A stretch of 64,000 bases of DNA. Source: Liolophura sinensis (Eukaryota; Mollusca; Polyplacophora; Chitonida; Chitonidae). The notes beneath the pieces are model-generated. The model was not told where the DNA came from. It made no database searches and saw only the letters and a program-made list of their open reading frames with translations. This document shows, piece after piece, positions 54,572 to 64,000 of the stretch (within the stretch, counting starts at the first letter, position 1; every line of letters begins with the position of its first letter). The translations under genes and the position numbers were made by a program. The stretch spans positions 1,178,001 through 1,242,000 of the forward strand of contig NC_088304.1 of the NCBI RefSeq assembly GCF_032854445.1. Direction: 5' to 3'.

Positions 54572-57500
54572 GTGAGTCTTGCGAATACTAAGTGAAACAC
54601 GTTGACTGCTCAACGAGCAACAACAACACCGGAAAATCTGGTCAGGGAAAACTGTACAACTTCTCAAACTCCAATGTTCTAAATCTAAGCCGTGTAACAA
54701 AATATTCAGTCATGCCAGAAAGACACAGTGTCTTACCTACAGCGCCCCACCCCCTCCCAAATCAAATCCAGTGCCTACTCTGTCGGCCCCTATGTCTTAA
54801 AAATATTTTAGGAAAGTAGGCCCAAAGTAAGTAAAAGTATTTTTTTAGGACATGTTCATGTTAAAAATACTACGAGGTAATAGTTATCTCATTTTGCCTT
54901 CAATTTGAATGGACAGGTCTGTTTCCCTGATTCCTGAAGAGGCTGAAGATATGTGGCATGCCTATAACCTGGTATCACATGGGGACACACTGAGATCTAC
55001 TACTATCAGGTAAATGTATAATTCAGCGAGCTTAATGATCTCCCTCCTTATTTAACATTCTGACATTTACCTTGTTGGTTGACATTTAGCTGGCCTCCAA
55101 TCCTCCTGTGTGGGCGCTACTCCCACCTCCAGCATGCTGACCTGGGAAGCGCATACATCAAAAGTCGGTCTTAGCCAGGAAGCGGGTGTATATTTGTTTT
55201 CTCCAGGGCAGGCACAGCATCAACTACTTTCTTGTCTCTGCTCAGCAGAATTTGAGTAATGATCAGTTCTGTTATACGTTGGATTTTCATACTACATGCA
55301 ACGTTGAACATCAAGGGGTAAAATCAAAGACATTCGCTTTGCTTTAATCACAACACTCGATGCATAGTCATTTCAAAGAAGGTGGGGTGGGGGTTGTCAC
55401 AAGTGTTCATCCCATTGGTCAATTATCCTTAACACAAACGATGATGAAGTTATGCAAATAAAGAAACACAACATGACCCCACTTACAGAGAGATTATTAC
55501 CTTATAAGAAATTCGGGAAAACATGTAAATAAAGTTGATTTGCAGCACACATTCTTCACTCCCTGCATTGAATTTGCGCATTTGTTGACAACTGAATGTA
55601 TAGCATGGAGTGGGGAAATTGTGTGCTTTCTTTGCTTAGTTTTCCTGCCCAATAAATATGTAAAAGTTTAAAGCAGGCAAAATAGAATAGAAACTCTTTA
55701 TCTAGTGATTGTTGTTTATTTTAGCCCGGTAAATATGGAAGAGAATTTTAGAAATGGGACATTTGCAGCCCCTTGTGCTAAAATTTTAATTTTTATATTT
55801 TTCCACTAATATGATAACTCCATATGTTTTAGCAAAATGTGCAGAATAACATTATCAAGCAAAGACAACAGCAATAATTGTCTAGTGTCATATCATTATA
55901 TATCTGCATGGATATCTGTGTGATGCACAAGATCTTCAATATTAGTTTACACCATTTTTATGTTACAGTAATGTAAAAGAGTAAACTTCAGATGGGAATT
56001 TGTTTTGTCATACAATAAATTTAAACATTTCTGAGAGAGGAATTTCTGGTGCACAAACCAAAATGAATTTACTAAAACAGGTTGAACAGAATTCTTTTGC
56101 CAAAAATCTGTTAGAACTGGGCGTAATGTTCTTGAATTTTATGGACTTCACTATTTCCAGATGAGAAATATAATTTGTTTTGAAAAAAATATAAGAACTG
56201 TAACTGGAAAAAAGTTTCAGTAGTACATCGTTCGTTTCTGAATGTCCACTGAGAAGAAAGGAAATTTCATTTTATGCAGAAAAGTACAGACGGAGTCAGC
56301 CACAGGCAGCGTGGCCAGCAGTAAAGTAAGAACCATGCTGACCATATGCGTGGAGAGTCTGGATTTTGACACCCAAGCCTGTGTACTGAGGGTGAAGGGG
56401 AGAAACATTGTGGAGAACCAGTATGTTAAGGTACATATGTACTTTCCAATCCTAAACTCAGGAAGGGCAGGATGGCTTTGTTCATTGCAGGGTTTGTACA
56501 GGGACTTGAAAACCTTGAAAAGTATGAAAACTTCCAAGCTTTACAAAGCTGATATAATCAGGAGATTTTGTGATTGGTCCTCCAAAAAACCTTTAAACTG
56601 ATATCACAGAACCACCTCAAGCTACTGTGTACAGGATGCTGGCCTTCTCTGGCAGAAATTTGGTTTTTTAGTATCTTTGAAATTGCTATAGTACACTGCT
56701 TTGTTTAAAATCAGAGACAGAGTTCAACTAATGAAGGGCATTTCATATTAGTTTAAGATTATTTATTGCATGTAGCCTGGTAAAGGTGAGTTTTGACGAG
56801 GAGAAAAATTTGAAATTTTAAAATGTATGAAGGTTACAAGGTTAGCCACCGGTTACATAGAATCTGCTTGATTTTCTTCATAAACCTGACTGTCATTGTA
56901 AAAGTGAAATATTTTTAGAATCCAATGGCATGAAACACTGTTGAAATAAATGATATTGTTTTTTACTGGAGGGATACTGTATTAACAGTGGAGAAATTTA
57001 TGCATGAAGCAGACAGTGTGCAATCAGTTAAAAAAATCTGATTTCACAAGGTAACTTACAAACTTCATTGTGACATCATTCATTCACTCCCTCACTATGT
57101 CAGTCAGTCAGTTAGTTTTTTGTTATGTTTGTTTCAGATGGGTGCATACCATACTCTTGACCTAGAGATGAACAGGAAGTTCACACTGGGCAAACACGAG
57201 TGGGACAGCATCTTTCTGGACAGAATAGGTCTCTCTGCTTACTGTCATAATTTTGAACATAATTCATGTACCTATAAATGTGTTCCTAAAGATAATTCCT
57301 CAACTGTTCACAAAAGATTCATTTATAACATTTCAGTTCAAACTACTAACGGTCTTCACCCGTTTGGTTTGTTTTTAATTCTTTTTTTCCTAGAGTATCT
57401 GACTTTTAAAGAACATGATGAAAAACATGTCATCTAGGCCAGTGTACTTTGTGTTTCACGGGTGAGCCAACACTAAAAAACAATGGATTAAAAATTTTTT

Positions 57501-58545
57501 TTTTTGTTTTTCAAGGCTTTCCAATCATTTAACTACATCATACATATATAATACAACAGGAAAAAATTGCTCGAGTGTCAAGTGACAGAAGATAATGTCT
57601 GTAAAACCTTTTGTATCTCAGAGCTAGCTTGTGACCCGATGCAGAGAGCAGACGTGGCTGCTGTGGTAATGCAGGAAGGCCTTGCACACATCTGTCTTGT
57701 CACCCCAAACATGACGCTGCTGCGTGCAAAGATAGAGACAAATATCCCACGAAAGCGACGGGGCCAGTGCAGCCAACACGACAAGGTATGGGACTAACAC
57801 TGAAACAGACTAATAAAGTTGGTTTATGGTATTCACAGATGGAAGATGGATCAAATTTAAAAGGGGATTACATGAAGATGTACAGATACATGTAAATATG
57901 AAAGTTTAAAATGTCAACCAGTGTGCTCTCACCTAAAGAAAAAGAAAGAAAAAGATCAGCAAATAAGATAAAAAGTTGAAACATAAAATGTTACGTATAG
58001 ATTACAGTATATATATTACCTACCAGTACTGTATTTATTTCTGCTCCTTATTCTGTACAGTGATGTGGTTTCATTCTTGTCCTTTTTATTTCAGGGTCTG
58101 ACTCGTTTTTATGACCAGATAATACAAGCCATTCTCAGGCACATCAACTTTGATGGTAAGGGTCACTGATTTTCCCATCCACACCCCCTCCCCGCCCCCC
58201 TCTCCTCTCCCTTTACCTAGCTCTCCCTTTTCCCTAACACCAATATCATCTTTCACTAGTGCCCATCTTTCTATTACACATTTTTAAAAGTTAATTCTTG
58301 TTCTACATTTTTCCAGTTGATACGTTTACAAAACCAGGCCTTTTGATAAATTACCCAGACAGTCGTTTTTCTGTTTACTATTTAAGAATCCCACCTTTAG
58401 GTGAAATACAGTGTATTAATTTTAATTAATGACACATTTGAACCCAAGGTGGGTGTGAAGCCACCTGTATCAATATACCTGTCACCGCTTGTTTTTTTAT
58501 TCAGTTGTCAAGTGTGTCCTCGTTGCAAGCCCTGGATTTGTTAAA
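54531..58545 (+). CDS. PELO: Pelota, ribosome-rescue factor (N-terminal 214 codons; continues past the window)
   Basis: Pelota (Dom34) recognises stalled ribosomes and, with HBS1, splits them in no-go and non-stop mRNA decay. Exons: 54531-54571, 54917-55009, 56280-56430, 57138-57228, 57622-57785, 58095-58155, 58505-58545. All six internal junctions agree in phase and the sum is 642 nt. The peptide starts [14 protein letters not shown] and contains [73 protein letters not shown] and [13 protein letters not shown]. It covers the Sm-like N-terminal domain and the start of the central domain; the human protein has 385 residues. The remaining exons must lie beyond 64,000, because a 72-bp array fills the rest of the window. 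Confidence 0.95.
54917..55009 (+). CDS. PELO: PELO exon 2
   Basis: [20 protein letters not shown] followed by [21 protein letters not shown] is a family signature. Acceptor GGACAG, donor gtaaat, phase 2 on both sides. Confidence 0.95.
55010..56279 (+). other. PELO intron 2, nothing recognised
   Basis: 1.3 kb, AT-rich, without array or SINE that I recognise. Confidence 0.5.
56280..56430 (+). CDS. PELO: PELO exon 3
   Basis: [50 protein letters not shown]. Acceptor TTATGCAG; donor gtacat, phase 0. Encodes most of the Sm-like beta sheet. Confidence 0.96.
56878..56952 (-). mobile_element. SINE family A, degenerate fragment
   Basis: CTGACTGTCATTGTAAAAGT, GAAATATTTTTAGAATCCAA, then AACACTGTTGAAATAAATG: a decayed tail region in PELO intron 3. 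Confidence 0.5.
57138..57228 (+). CDS. PELO: PELO exon 4
   Basis: [20 protein letters not shown] followed by [10 protein letters not shown]. Acceptor TTTCAG. The donor is gtctct, unusually poor, but phase 1 and the family-expected Glu at the junction (RI-E-LACD) fix it here. Confidence 0.9.
57622..57785 (+). CDS. PELO: PELO exon 5
   Basis: [54 protein letters not shown]. Acceptor TATCTCAG, donor gtatgg, phase 0. The basic NIPRKR(R/K)G loop is a pelota hallmark. Confidence 0.96.
58095..58155 (+). CDS. PELO: PELO exon 6
   Basis: [20 protein letters not shown]. Acceptor TTTCAG, donor gtaagg, phase 1. Confidence 0.95.
58505..58545 (+). CDS. PELO: PELO exon 7
   Basis: [14 protein letters not shown]. 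Acceptor TATTCAG, donor gtaagt, phase 0. The next exon should begin with the family EQF or similar and lies outside the window. Confidence 0.94.
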
Positions 58546-58639
58546 GTAAGTGAAAGTTAAGAATAAACACTGATAACTTCTGATGCATCTGAAATTTTTA
58601 ATAAAATTTTGAATTAAGGGAATGAAATGTGCATTCCGT

Positions 58640-61600
58640 ACTCATGCTATCTTTTACTGAGGAGATCAAGTCGCCTCTGCCTGCCAGAAAGTCATACAGA
58701 ATGGTTTACTGATTCATGCTATCTTTTACTAAGGAGATCAAGTGGTCTCTGCCTGCCAGAAAGTCATACAGAATGGTTTACTGATTCATGCTATCTTTTA
58801 CTGAGGAGATCAAGTGGTCTCTGCCTGCCAGAAAGTCGTACAGAACGGTTTACTGATTCATGCTATCTTTTACCGAGGAGATCAAGTGGTCTCTGCCTGC
58901 CAGAAAGTCGTACAGAATGGTTTACTGATTCATGCTATCTTTTACTGAGGAGATCAAGTGGTCTCTGCCTGCCAGAAAGTCGTACAGAATGGTTTACTGA
59001 TTCATGCTATCTTTTACTGAGGAGATCAAGTGGTCTCTGCCTGCCAGAAAGTCGTACAGAATGGTTTACTGATTCATGCTATCTTTTACTGAGGAGATCA
59101 AGTGGTCTCTGCCGGCCAGAAGGTCGTACAGAACGGTTTAGTGATTCATGCTATCTTTTACTGAGGAGATCAAGTGACCTCTGCCTGCCAGAAAGTCATA
59201 CAGAAGGGTTTAGTGATTCGTGCTATCTTTTACTGAGGAGATCAAGTGGTCTCTGCCTGCCAGAAAGTCGTACAGGATGGTTTACTGATTCATGCTATCT
59301 TTTACCGAGGAGATCCAGTGGTCTCTGCCTGCCAGAAAGTCGTACAGAATGGTTTAGTGATTCTTGGTATCTTTTACTGAGGAGATCAAGTGGTCTCTGC
59401 CTGCCAGAAAGTCGTACAGAATGGTTTAGTGATTCATGCTATCTTTTACTGAGGAGATCCAGTGGTCTCTGCCTGCCAGAAAGTCGTACAGAATGGTTTA
59501 GTGATTCATGCTATCTTTTACTGAGGAGATCCAGTGGTCTCTGCCTGCCAGAAAGTCGTACAGAATGGTTTAGTGATTCATGCTATCTTTTACTGAGGAG
59601 ATCAAGTGGTCTCTGCCTGCCAGAAAGTCATACAGAATGGTTTAGTGATTCATGCTATCTTTTACTGAGGAGATCAAGTGGTCTCTGCCTGCCAGAAAGT
59701 CGTACAGAATGGTTTAGTGATTCATGCTATCTTTTACTGAGGAGATCAAGTGGTCTCTGCCTGCCAGAAAGTCGTACAGAATGGTTTAGTGATTCATGCT
59801 ATCTTTTACTCAGGAGATCCAGTGGTCTCTGCCTGCCAGAAAGTCATACAGAATGGTTTAGTGATTCATGCTATCTTTTACTGAGGAGATCCAGTGGTCT
59901 CTGCCTGCCAGAAAGTCGTACAGAACGGTTTACTGATTCATGCTATCTTTTACTAAGGAGATCAAGTGGTCTCTGCCTGCCGGAAAGTCATACAGAACGG
60001 TTTAGTGATTCATGCTATCTTTTACTGAGGAGATCCAGTGGTGTCTGCCTGCCAGAAAGTCGTACAGAATGGTTTAGTGATTCTTGGTATCTTTTACTGA
60101 GGAGATCAAGTGGTCTCTGCCTGCCAGAAAGTCATACAGAATGGTTTAGTGATTCATGCTATCTTTTACTGAGGAGATCCAGTGGTCTCTGCCTGCCAGA
60201 AAGTCGTACAGAATGGTTTAGTGATTCATGCTATCTTTTACTGAGGAGATCCAGTGGTCTCTGCCTGCCAGAAAGTCGTACAGAATGGTTTAGTGATTCA
60301 TGCTATCTTTTACTGAGGAGATCAAGTGGTCTCTGCCTGCCAGAAAGTCATACAGAATGGTTTAGTGATTCATGCTATCTTTTACTGAGGAGATCAAGTG
60401 GTCTCTGCCTGCCAGAAAGTCGTACAGAATGGTTTAGTGATTCATGCTATCTTTTACTGAGGAGATCAAGTGGTCTCTGCCTGCCAGAAAGTCATACAGA
60501 ATGGTTTAGTGATTCATGCTATCTTTTACTCAGGAGATCCAGTGGTCTCTGCCTGCCAGAAGGTCGTACAGAACGGTTTAGTGATTCATGCTATCTTTTA
60601 CTGAGGAGATCAAGTGACCTCTGCCTGCCAGAAAGTCATACAGAAGGGTTTAGTGATTCGTGCTATCTTTTACTGAGGAGATCAAGTGGTCTCTGCCTGC
60701 CAGAAAGTCATACAGAATGGTTTACTGATTCATGCTATCTTTTACCGAGGAGATCCAGTGGTCTCTGCCTGCCAGAAAGTCGTACAGAATGGTTTAGTGA
60801 TTCTTGGTATCTTTTACTGAGGAGATCAAGTGGTCTCTGCCTGCCAGAAAGTCGTACAGAATGGTTTAGTGATTCATGCTATCTTTTACTGAGGAGATCC
60901 AGTGGTCTCTGCCTGCCAGAAAGTCGTACAGAATGGTTTAGTGATTCATGCTATCTTTTACTGAGGAGATCCAGTGGTCTCTGCCTGCCAGAAAGTCGTA
61001 CAGAATGGTTTAGTGATTCATGCTATCTTTTACTGAGGAGATCAAGTGGTCTCTGCCTGCCAGAAAGTCGTACAGAATGGTTTAGTGATTCATGCTATCT
61101 TTTACTGAGGAGATCAAGTGGTCTCTGCCTGCCAGAAAGTCGTACAGAATGGTTTAGTGATTCATGCTATCTTTTACTGAGGAGATCAAGTGGTCTCTGC
61201 CTGCCAGAAAGTCGTACAGAATGGTTTAGTGATTCATGCTATCTTTTACTCAGGAGATCCAGTGGTCTCTGCCTGCCAGAAAGTCATACAGAATGGTTTA
61301 GTGATTCATGCTATCTTTTACTGAGGAGATCCAGTGGTCTCTGCCTGCCAGAAAGTCGTACAGAACGGTTTACTGATTCATGCTATCTTTTACTAAGGAG
61401 ATCAAGTGGTCTCTGCCTGCCGGAAAGTCATACAGAACGGTTTAGTGATTCATGCTATCTTTTACTGAGGAGATCCAGTGGTGTCTGCCTGCCAGAAAGT
61501 TGTACAGAACGGTTTACTGATTCATGCTATCTTTTACTAAGGAGATCAAGTGGTCTCTGCCTGCCGGACAGTCATACAGAATGGTTTACTGATTCATGCT

Positions 61601-64000
61601 ATCTTTTACTGAGGAGATCCAGTGGTCTCTGCCTGCCAGAAAGTCGTACAGAATGGTTTACTGATTCATGCTATCTTTTACTGAGGAGATCAAGTGGTCT
61701 CTGCCTGCCGGAAAGTCATACAGTATGGTTTACTGATTCATGCTATCTTTTACTGAGGAGATCCAGTGGTCTCTGCCTGCCAGAAAGTCGTACAGAATGG
61801 TTTAGTGATTCATGCTATCTTTTACTGAGGAGATCAAGTGGTCTCTGCCTGCCAGAAAGTCGTACAGAATGGTTTAGTGATTCATGGTATCTTTGACTAA
61901 GGAGATCCAGTGGTCTCTGCCTGCCAGAAAGTCGTACAGAATGGTTTAGTGATTCATGCTATCTTTTACTGAGGAGATCCAGTGGTCTCTGCCTGCCATA
62001 AAGTCGTACAGAGTGGTTTACTGATTCATGCTATCTTTTACTGAGGAGATCCAGTGGTCTCTGCCTGCCAGAAAGTCGTACAGAACGGTTTACTGATTCA
62101 TGCTATCTTTTACTGAGGAGATCAAGTGGTCTCTGCCTGCCAGAAAGTCGTACAGAATGGTTTAGTGATTCATGCTATCTTTTACTGAGGAGATCAAGTG
62201 GTCTCTGCCTGCCAGAAAGTCATACAGAATGGTTTAGTGATTCATGCTATCTTTTACTGAGGAGATCAAGTGGTCTCTGCCTACCAGAAAGTCATACAGA
62301 ATGGTTTAGTGATTCATGCTATCTTTTACTGAGGAGATCCAGTGGTGTCTGCCTGCCAGAAAGTCGTACAGAATGGTTTAGTGATTCATGCTATCTTTTA
62401 CTAAGGAGATCAAGTGGTCTCTGCCTGCCAGAAAGTCGTACAGAATGGTTTAGTGATTCATGCTATCTTTTACTGAGGAGATCCACTGGTTTCTGCCTGC
62501 CAGAAAGTCATACAGAATGGTTTACTGATTCATGCTATCTTTTACTGAGGAGATCAAGTGGTCTCTGCCTGCCAGAAAGTCATACAGAATGGTTTAGTGA
62601 TTCATGCTATCTTTTACTGAGGAGATCAAGTGGTCTCTGCCTACCAGAAAGTCATACAGAATGGTTTAGTGATTCATGCTATCTTTTACTGAGGAGATCC
62701 AGTGGTGTCTGCCTGCCAGAAAGTCGTACAGAATGGTTTAGTGATTCATGCTATCTTTTACTAAGGAGATCAAGTGGTCTCTGCCTGCCAGAAAGTCGTA
62801 CAGAATGGTTTAGTGATTCATGCTATCTTTTACTGAGGAGATCAAGTGGTCTCTGCCTGCCAGAAAGTCATACAGAATGGTTTAGTGATTCATGCTATCT
62901 TTTACTAAGGAGATCAAGTGGTCTCTGCCTGCCAGAAAGTCATACAGAATGGTTTACTGATTCATGCTATCTTTTACTGAGGAGATCCACTGGTTTCTGC
63001 CTGCCAGAAAGTCATACAGAATGGTTTAGTGATTCATGCTATCTTTTACTGAGGAGATCAAGTGGTCTCTGCCTGCCAGAAAGTCATACAGAATGGTTTA
63101 GTGATTCATGCTATCTTTTACTAAGGAGATCAAGTGGTCTCTGCCTGCCAGAAAGTCATACAGAATGGTTTAGTGATTCATGCTATCTTTTACTGAGGAG
63201 ATCCAGTGGTCTCTGCCTACCAGAAAGTCGTACAGAATGGTTTAGTGATTCATGCTATCTTTTACTGAGGAGATCCAGTGGTCTCTGCCTGCCAGAAAGT
63301 CGTACAGAATGGTTTAGTGATTCATGCTATCTTTTACTGAGGAGCTCCAGTGGTCTCTGCCTGCCGGAAAGTCATACAGAATGGTTTAGTGATTCATGCT
63401 ATCTTTTACTGAGGAGATCCAGTGGTCTCTGCCTGCCAGAAAGTCGTGCAGAATGGTTTAGTGATTCATGCTATCTTTTACTGAGGAGATCCAGTGGTCT
63501 CTGCCTGCCAGAAAGTCGTGCAGAATGGTTTGGTGATTCATGGTATCTTTTACTGAGGAGATCCAGTGGTCTCTGCCTGCCAGAAAGTCATACAGAATGG
63601 TTTAGTGATTCATGGTATCTTTTACTGAGGAGATCCAGTGGTCTCTGCCTGCCAGAAAGTCGTACAGAATGGTTTAGTGATTCATGGTATCTTTTACTGA
63701 GGAGATCCAGTGGTCTCTGCCTGCCAGAAAGTCGTACAGAATGGTTTAGTGATTCATGGTATCTTTTACTGAGGAGATCCAGTGGTCTCTGCCTGCCAGA
63801 AAGTCATACAGAATGGTTTAGTGATTCATGGTATCTTTTACTGAGGAGATCCAGTGGTCTCTGCCTGCCAGAAAGTCGTACAGAATGGTTTAGTGATTCA
63901 TGCTATCTTTTACTGAGGAGATCCAGTGGTCTCTGCCTGCCAGAAAGTCGTACAGAATGGTTTAGTGATTCATGCTATCTTTTACTGAGGAGATCCAGTG
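58640..64000. repeat. 72-bp tandem array in PELO intron 7, 74 or more copies
   Basis: Unit: GATTCATGCTATCTTTTACT, GAGGAGATCAAGTGGTCTCT, GCCTGCCAGAAAGTCGTACA, GAATGGTTTAGT. It begins about 95 bp after exon 7 and runs past the window end. Because 72 bp is 24 codons and one frame lacks stops, it gives an uninterrupted ORF from 58,627 to 61,896. That ORF ends where TTTACT became TTGACT, and a further stop occurs at CCATAAAGT near 61,997. Diagnostic variants (AAGTGACCTCTGCC with AGAAGGGTTT) occur at 59,172 and 60,612, exactly 1,440 bp apart, so blocks of 20 units were duplicated. The ORF is not a gene: codon changes between units track DNA homogenisation. Confidence 0.97.

Noticed and set aside
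58627..61896. 1,089-residue ORF as a repeat protein gene
   Set aside because: It is simply one stop-free frame of a 72-bp DNA array. The array continues past the ORF's stop with the same unit and sits in an intron of PELO; the opening ATG lies outside the repeat.

Overview
This is a eukaryotic nuclear window: spliced genes with GT-AG introns, large repeat-filled introns, and many short interspersed elements (SINEs). Several SINE copies end in CACTCACTCACTC-type tails, and others carry a GATTGGTGTTTTACGCCGT-type core. Such elements are familiar from marine lophotrochozoans, so a mollusc or brachiopod-like animal is likely; I cannot name the species.

Four protein-coding genes can be supported. 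(1) Plus strand, 7,253-41,787: a gamma-glutamyltransferase (GGT, glutathione hydrolase) with 12 coding exons. All eleven junctions agree in phase and the exons sum to 1,857 nt (618 residues plus stop). One in-frame TAG in exon 2 follows the membrane anchor. (2) Minus strand, 50,261-46,756: a two-exon gene for an unrecognised secreted protein of about 306 residues. (3) Minus strand, 54,249-53,818: single-exon RNASEH2C, a non-catalytic subunit of RNase H2. (4) Plus strand, from 54,531 past the window end: the N-terminal 214 codons of pelota (PELO), a ribosome-rescue factor, in seven exons. RNASEH2C and PELO are head-to-head across 281 bp.

Layout: 1-7,170 intergenic, repeats and SINEs; 7,180-42,700 GGT; 42,700-46,750 intergenic with SINEs and a 55-bp array; 46,750-50,540 secreted-protein gene; 50,540-53,800 intergenic; 53,818-54,249 RNASEH2C; 54,531-64,000 PELO. 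A 5'-truncated, dead CR1/Jockey-like LINE lies in GGT intron 2 at about 17,140-19,445.

Tandem arrays are the most unusual content. There are about nineteen, with units of 25-105 bp, and they make up much of the GGT introns. Three GGT arrays are built from copies of that gene's own exon edges. Intron 4 repeats the end of exon 4 with its donor. Intron 7 repeats the acceptor and start of exon 8. Intron 9 repeats the end of exon 9, including the codon for the catalytic threonine, with its donor, about 26 times. Several arrays also have higher-order periodicity (20 x 72 bp in PELO, 14 x 41 bp in GGT intron 6, 8 x 86 bp in GGT intron 9). I regard these exon-edge arrays, surrounding a living gene with decoy splice sites, as the best candidate here for something undescribed.
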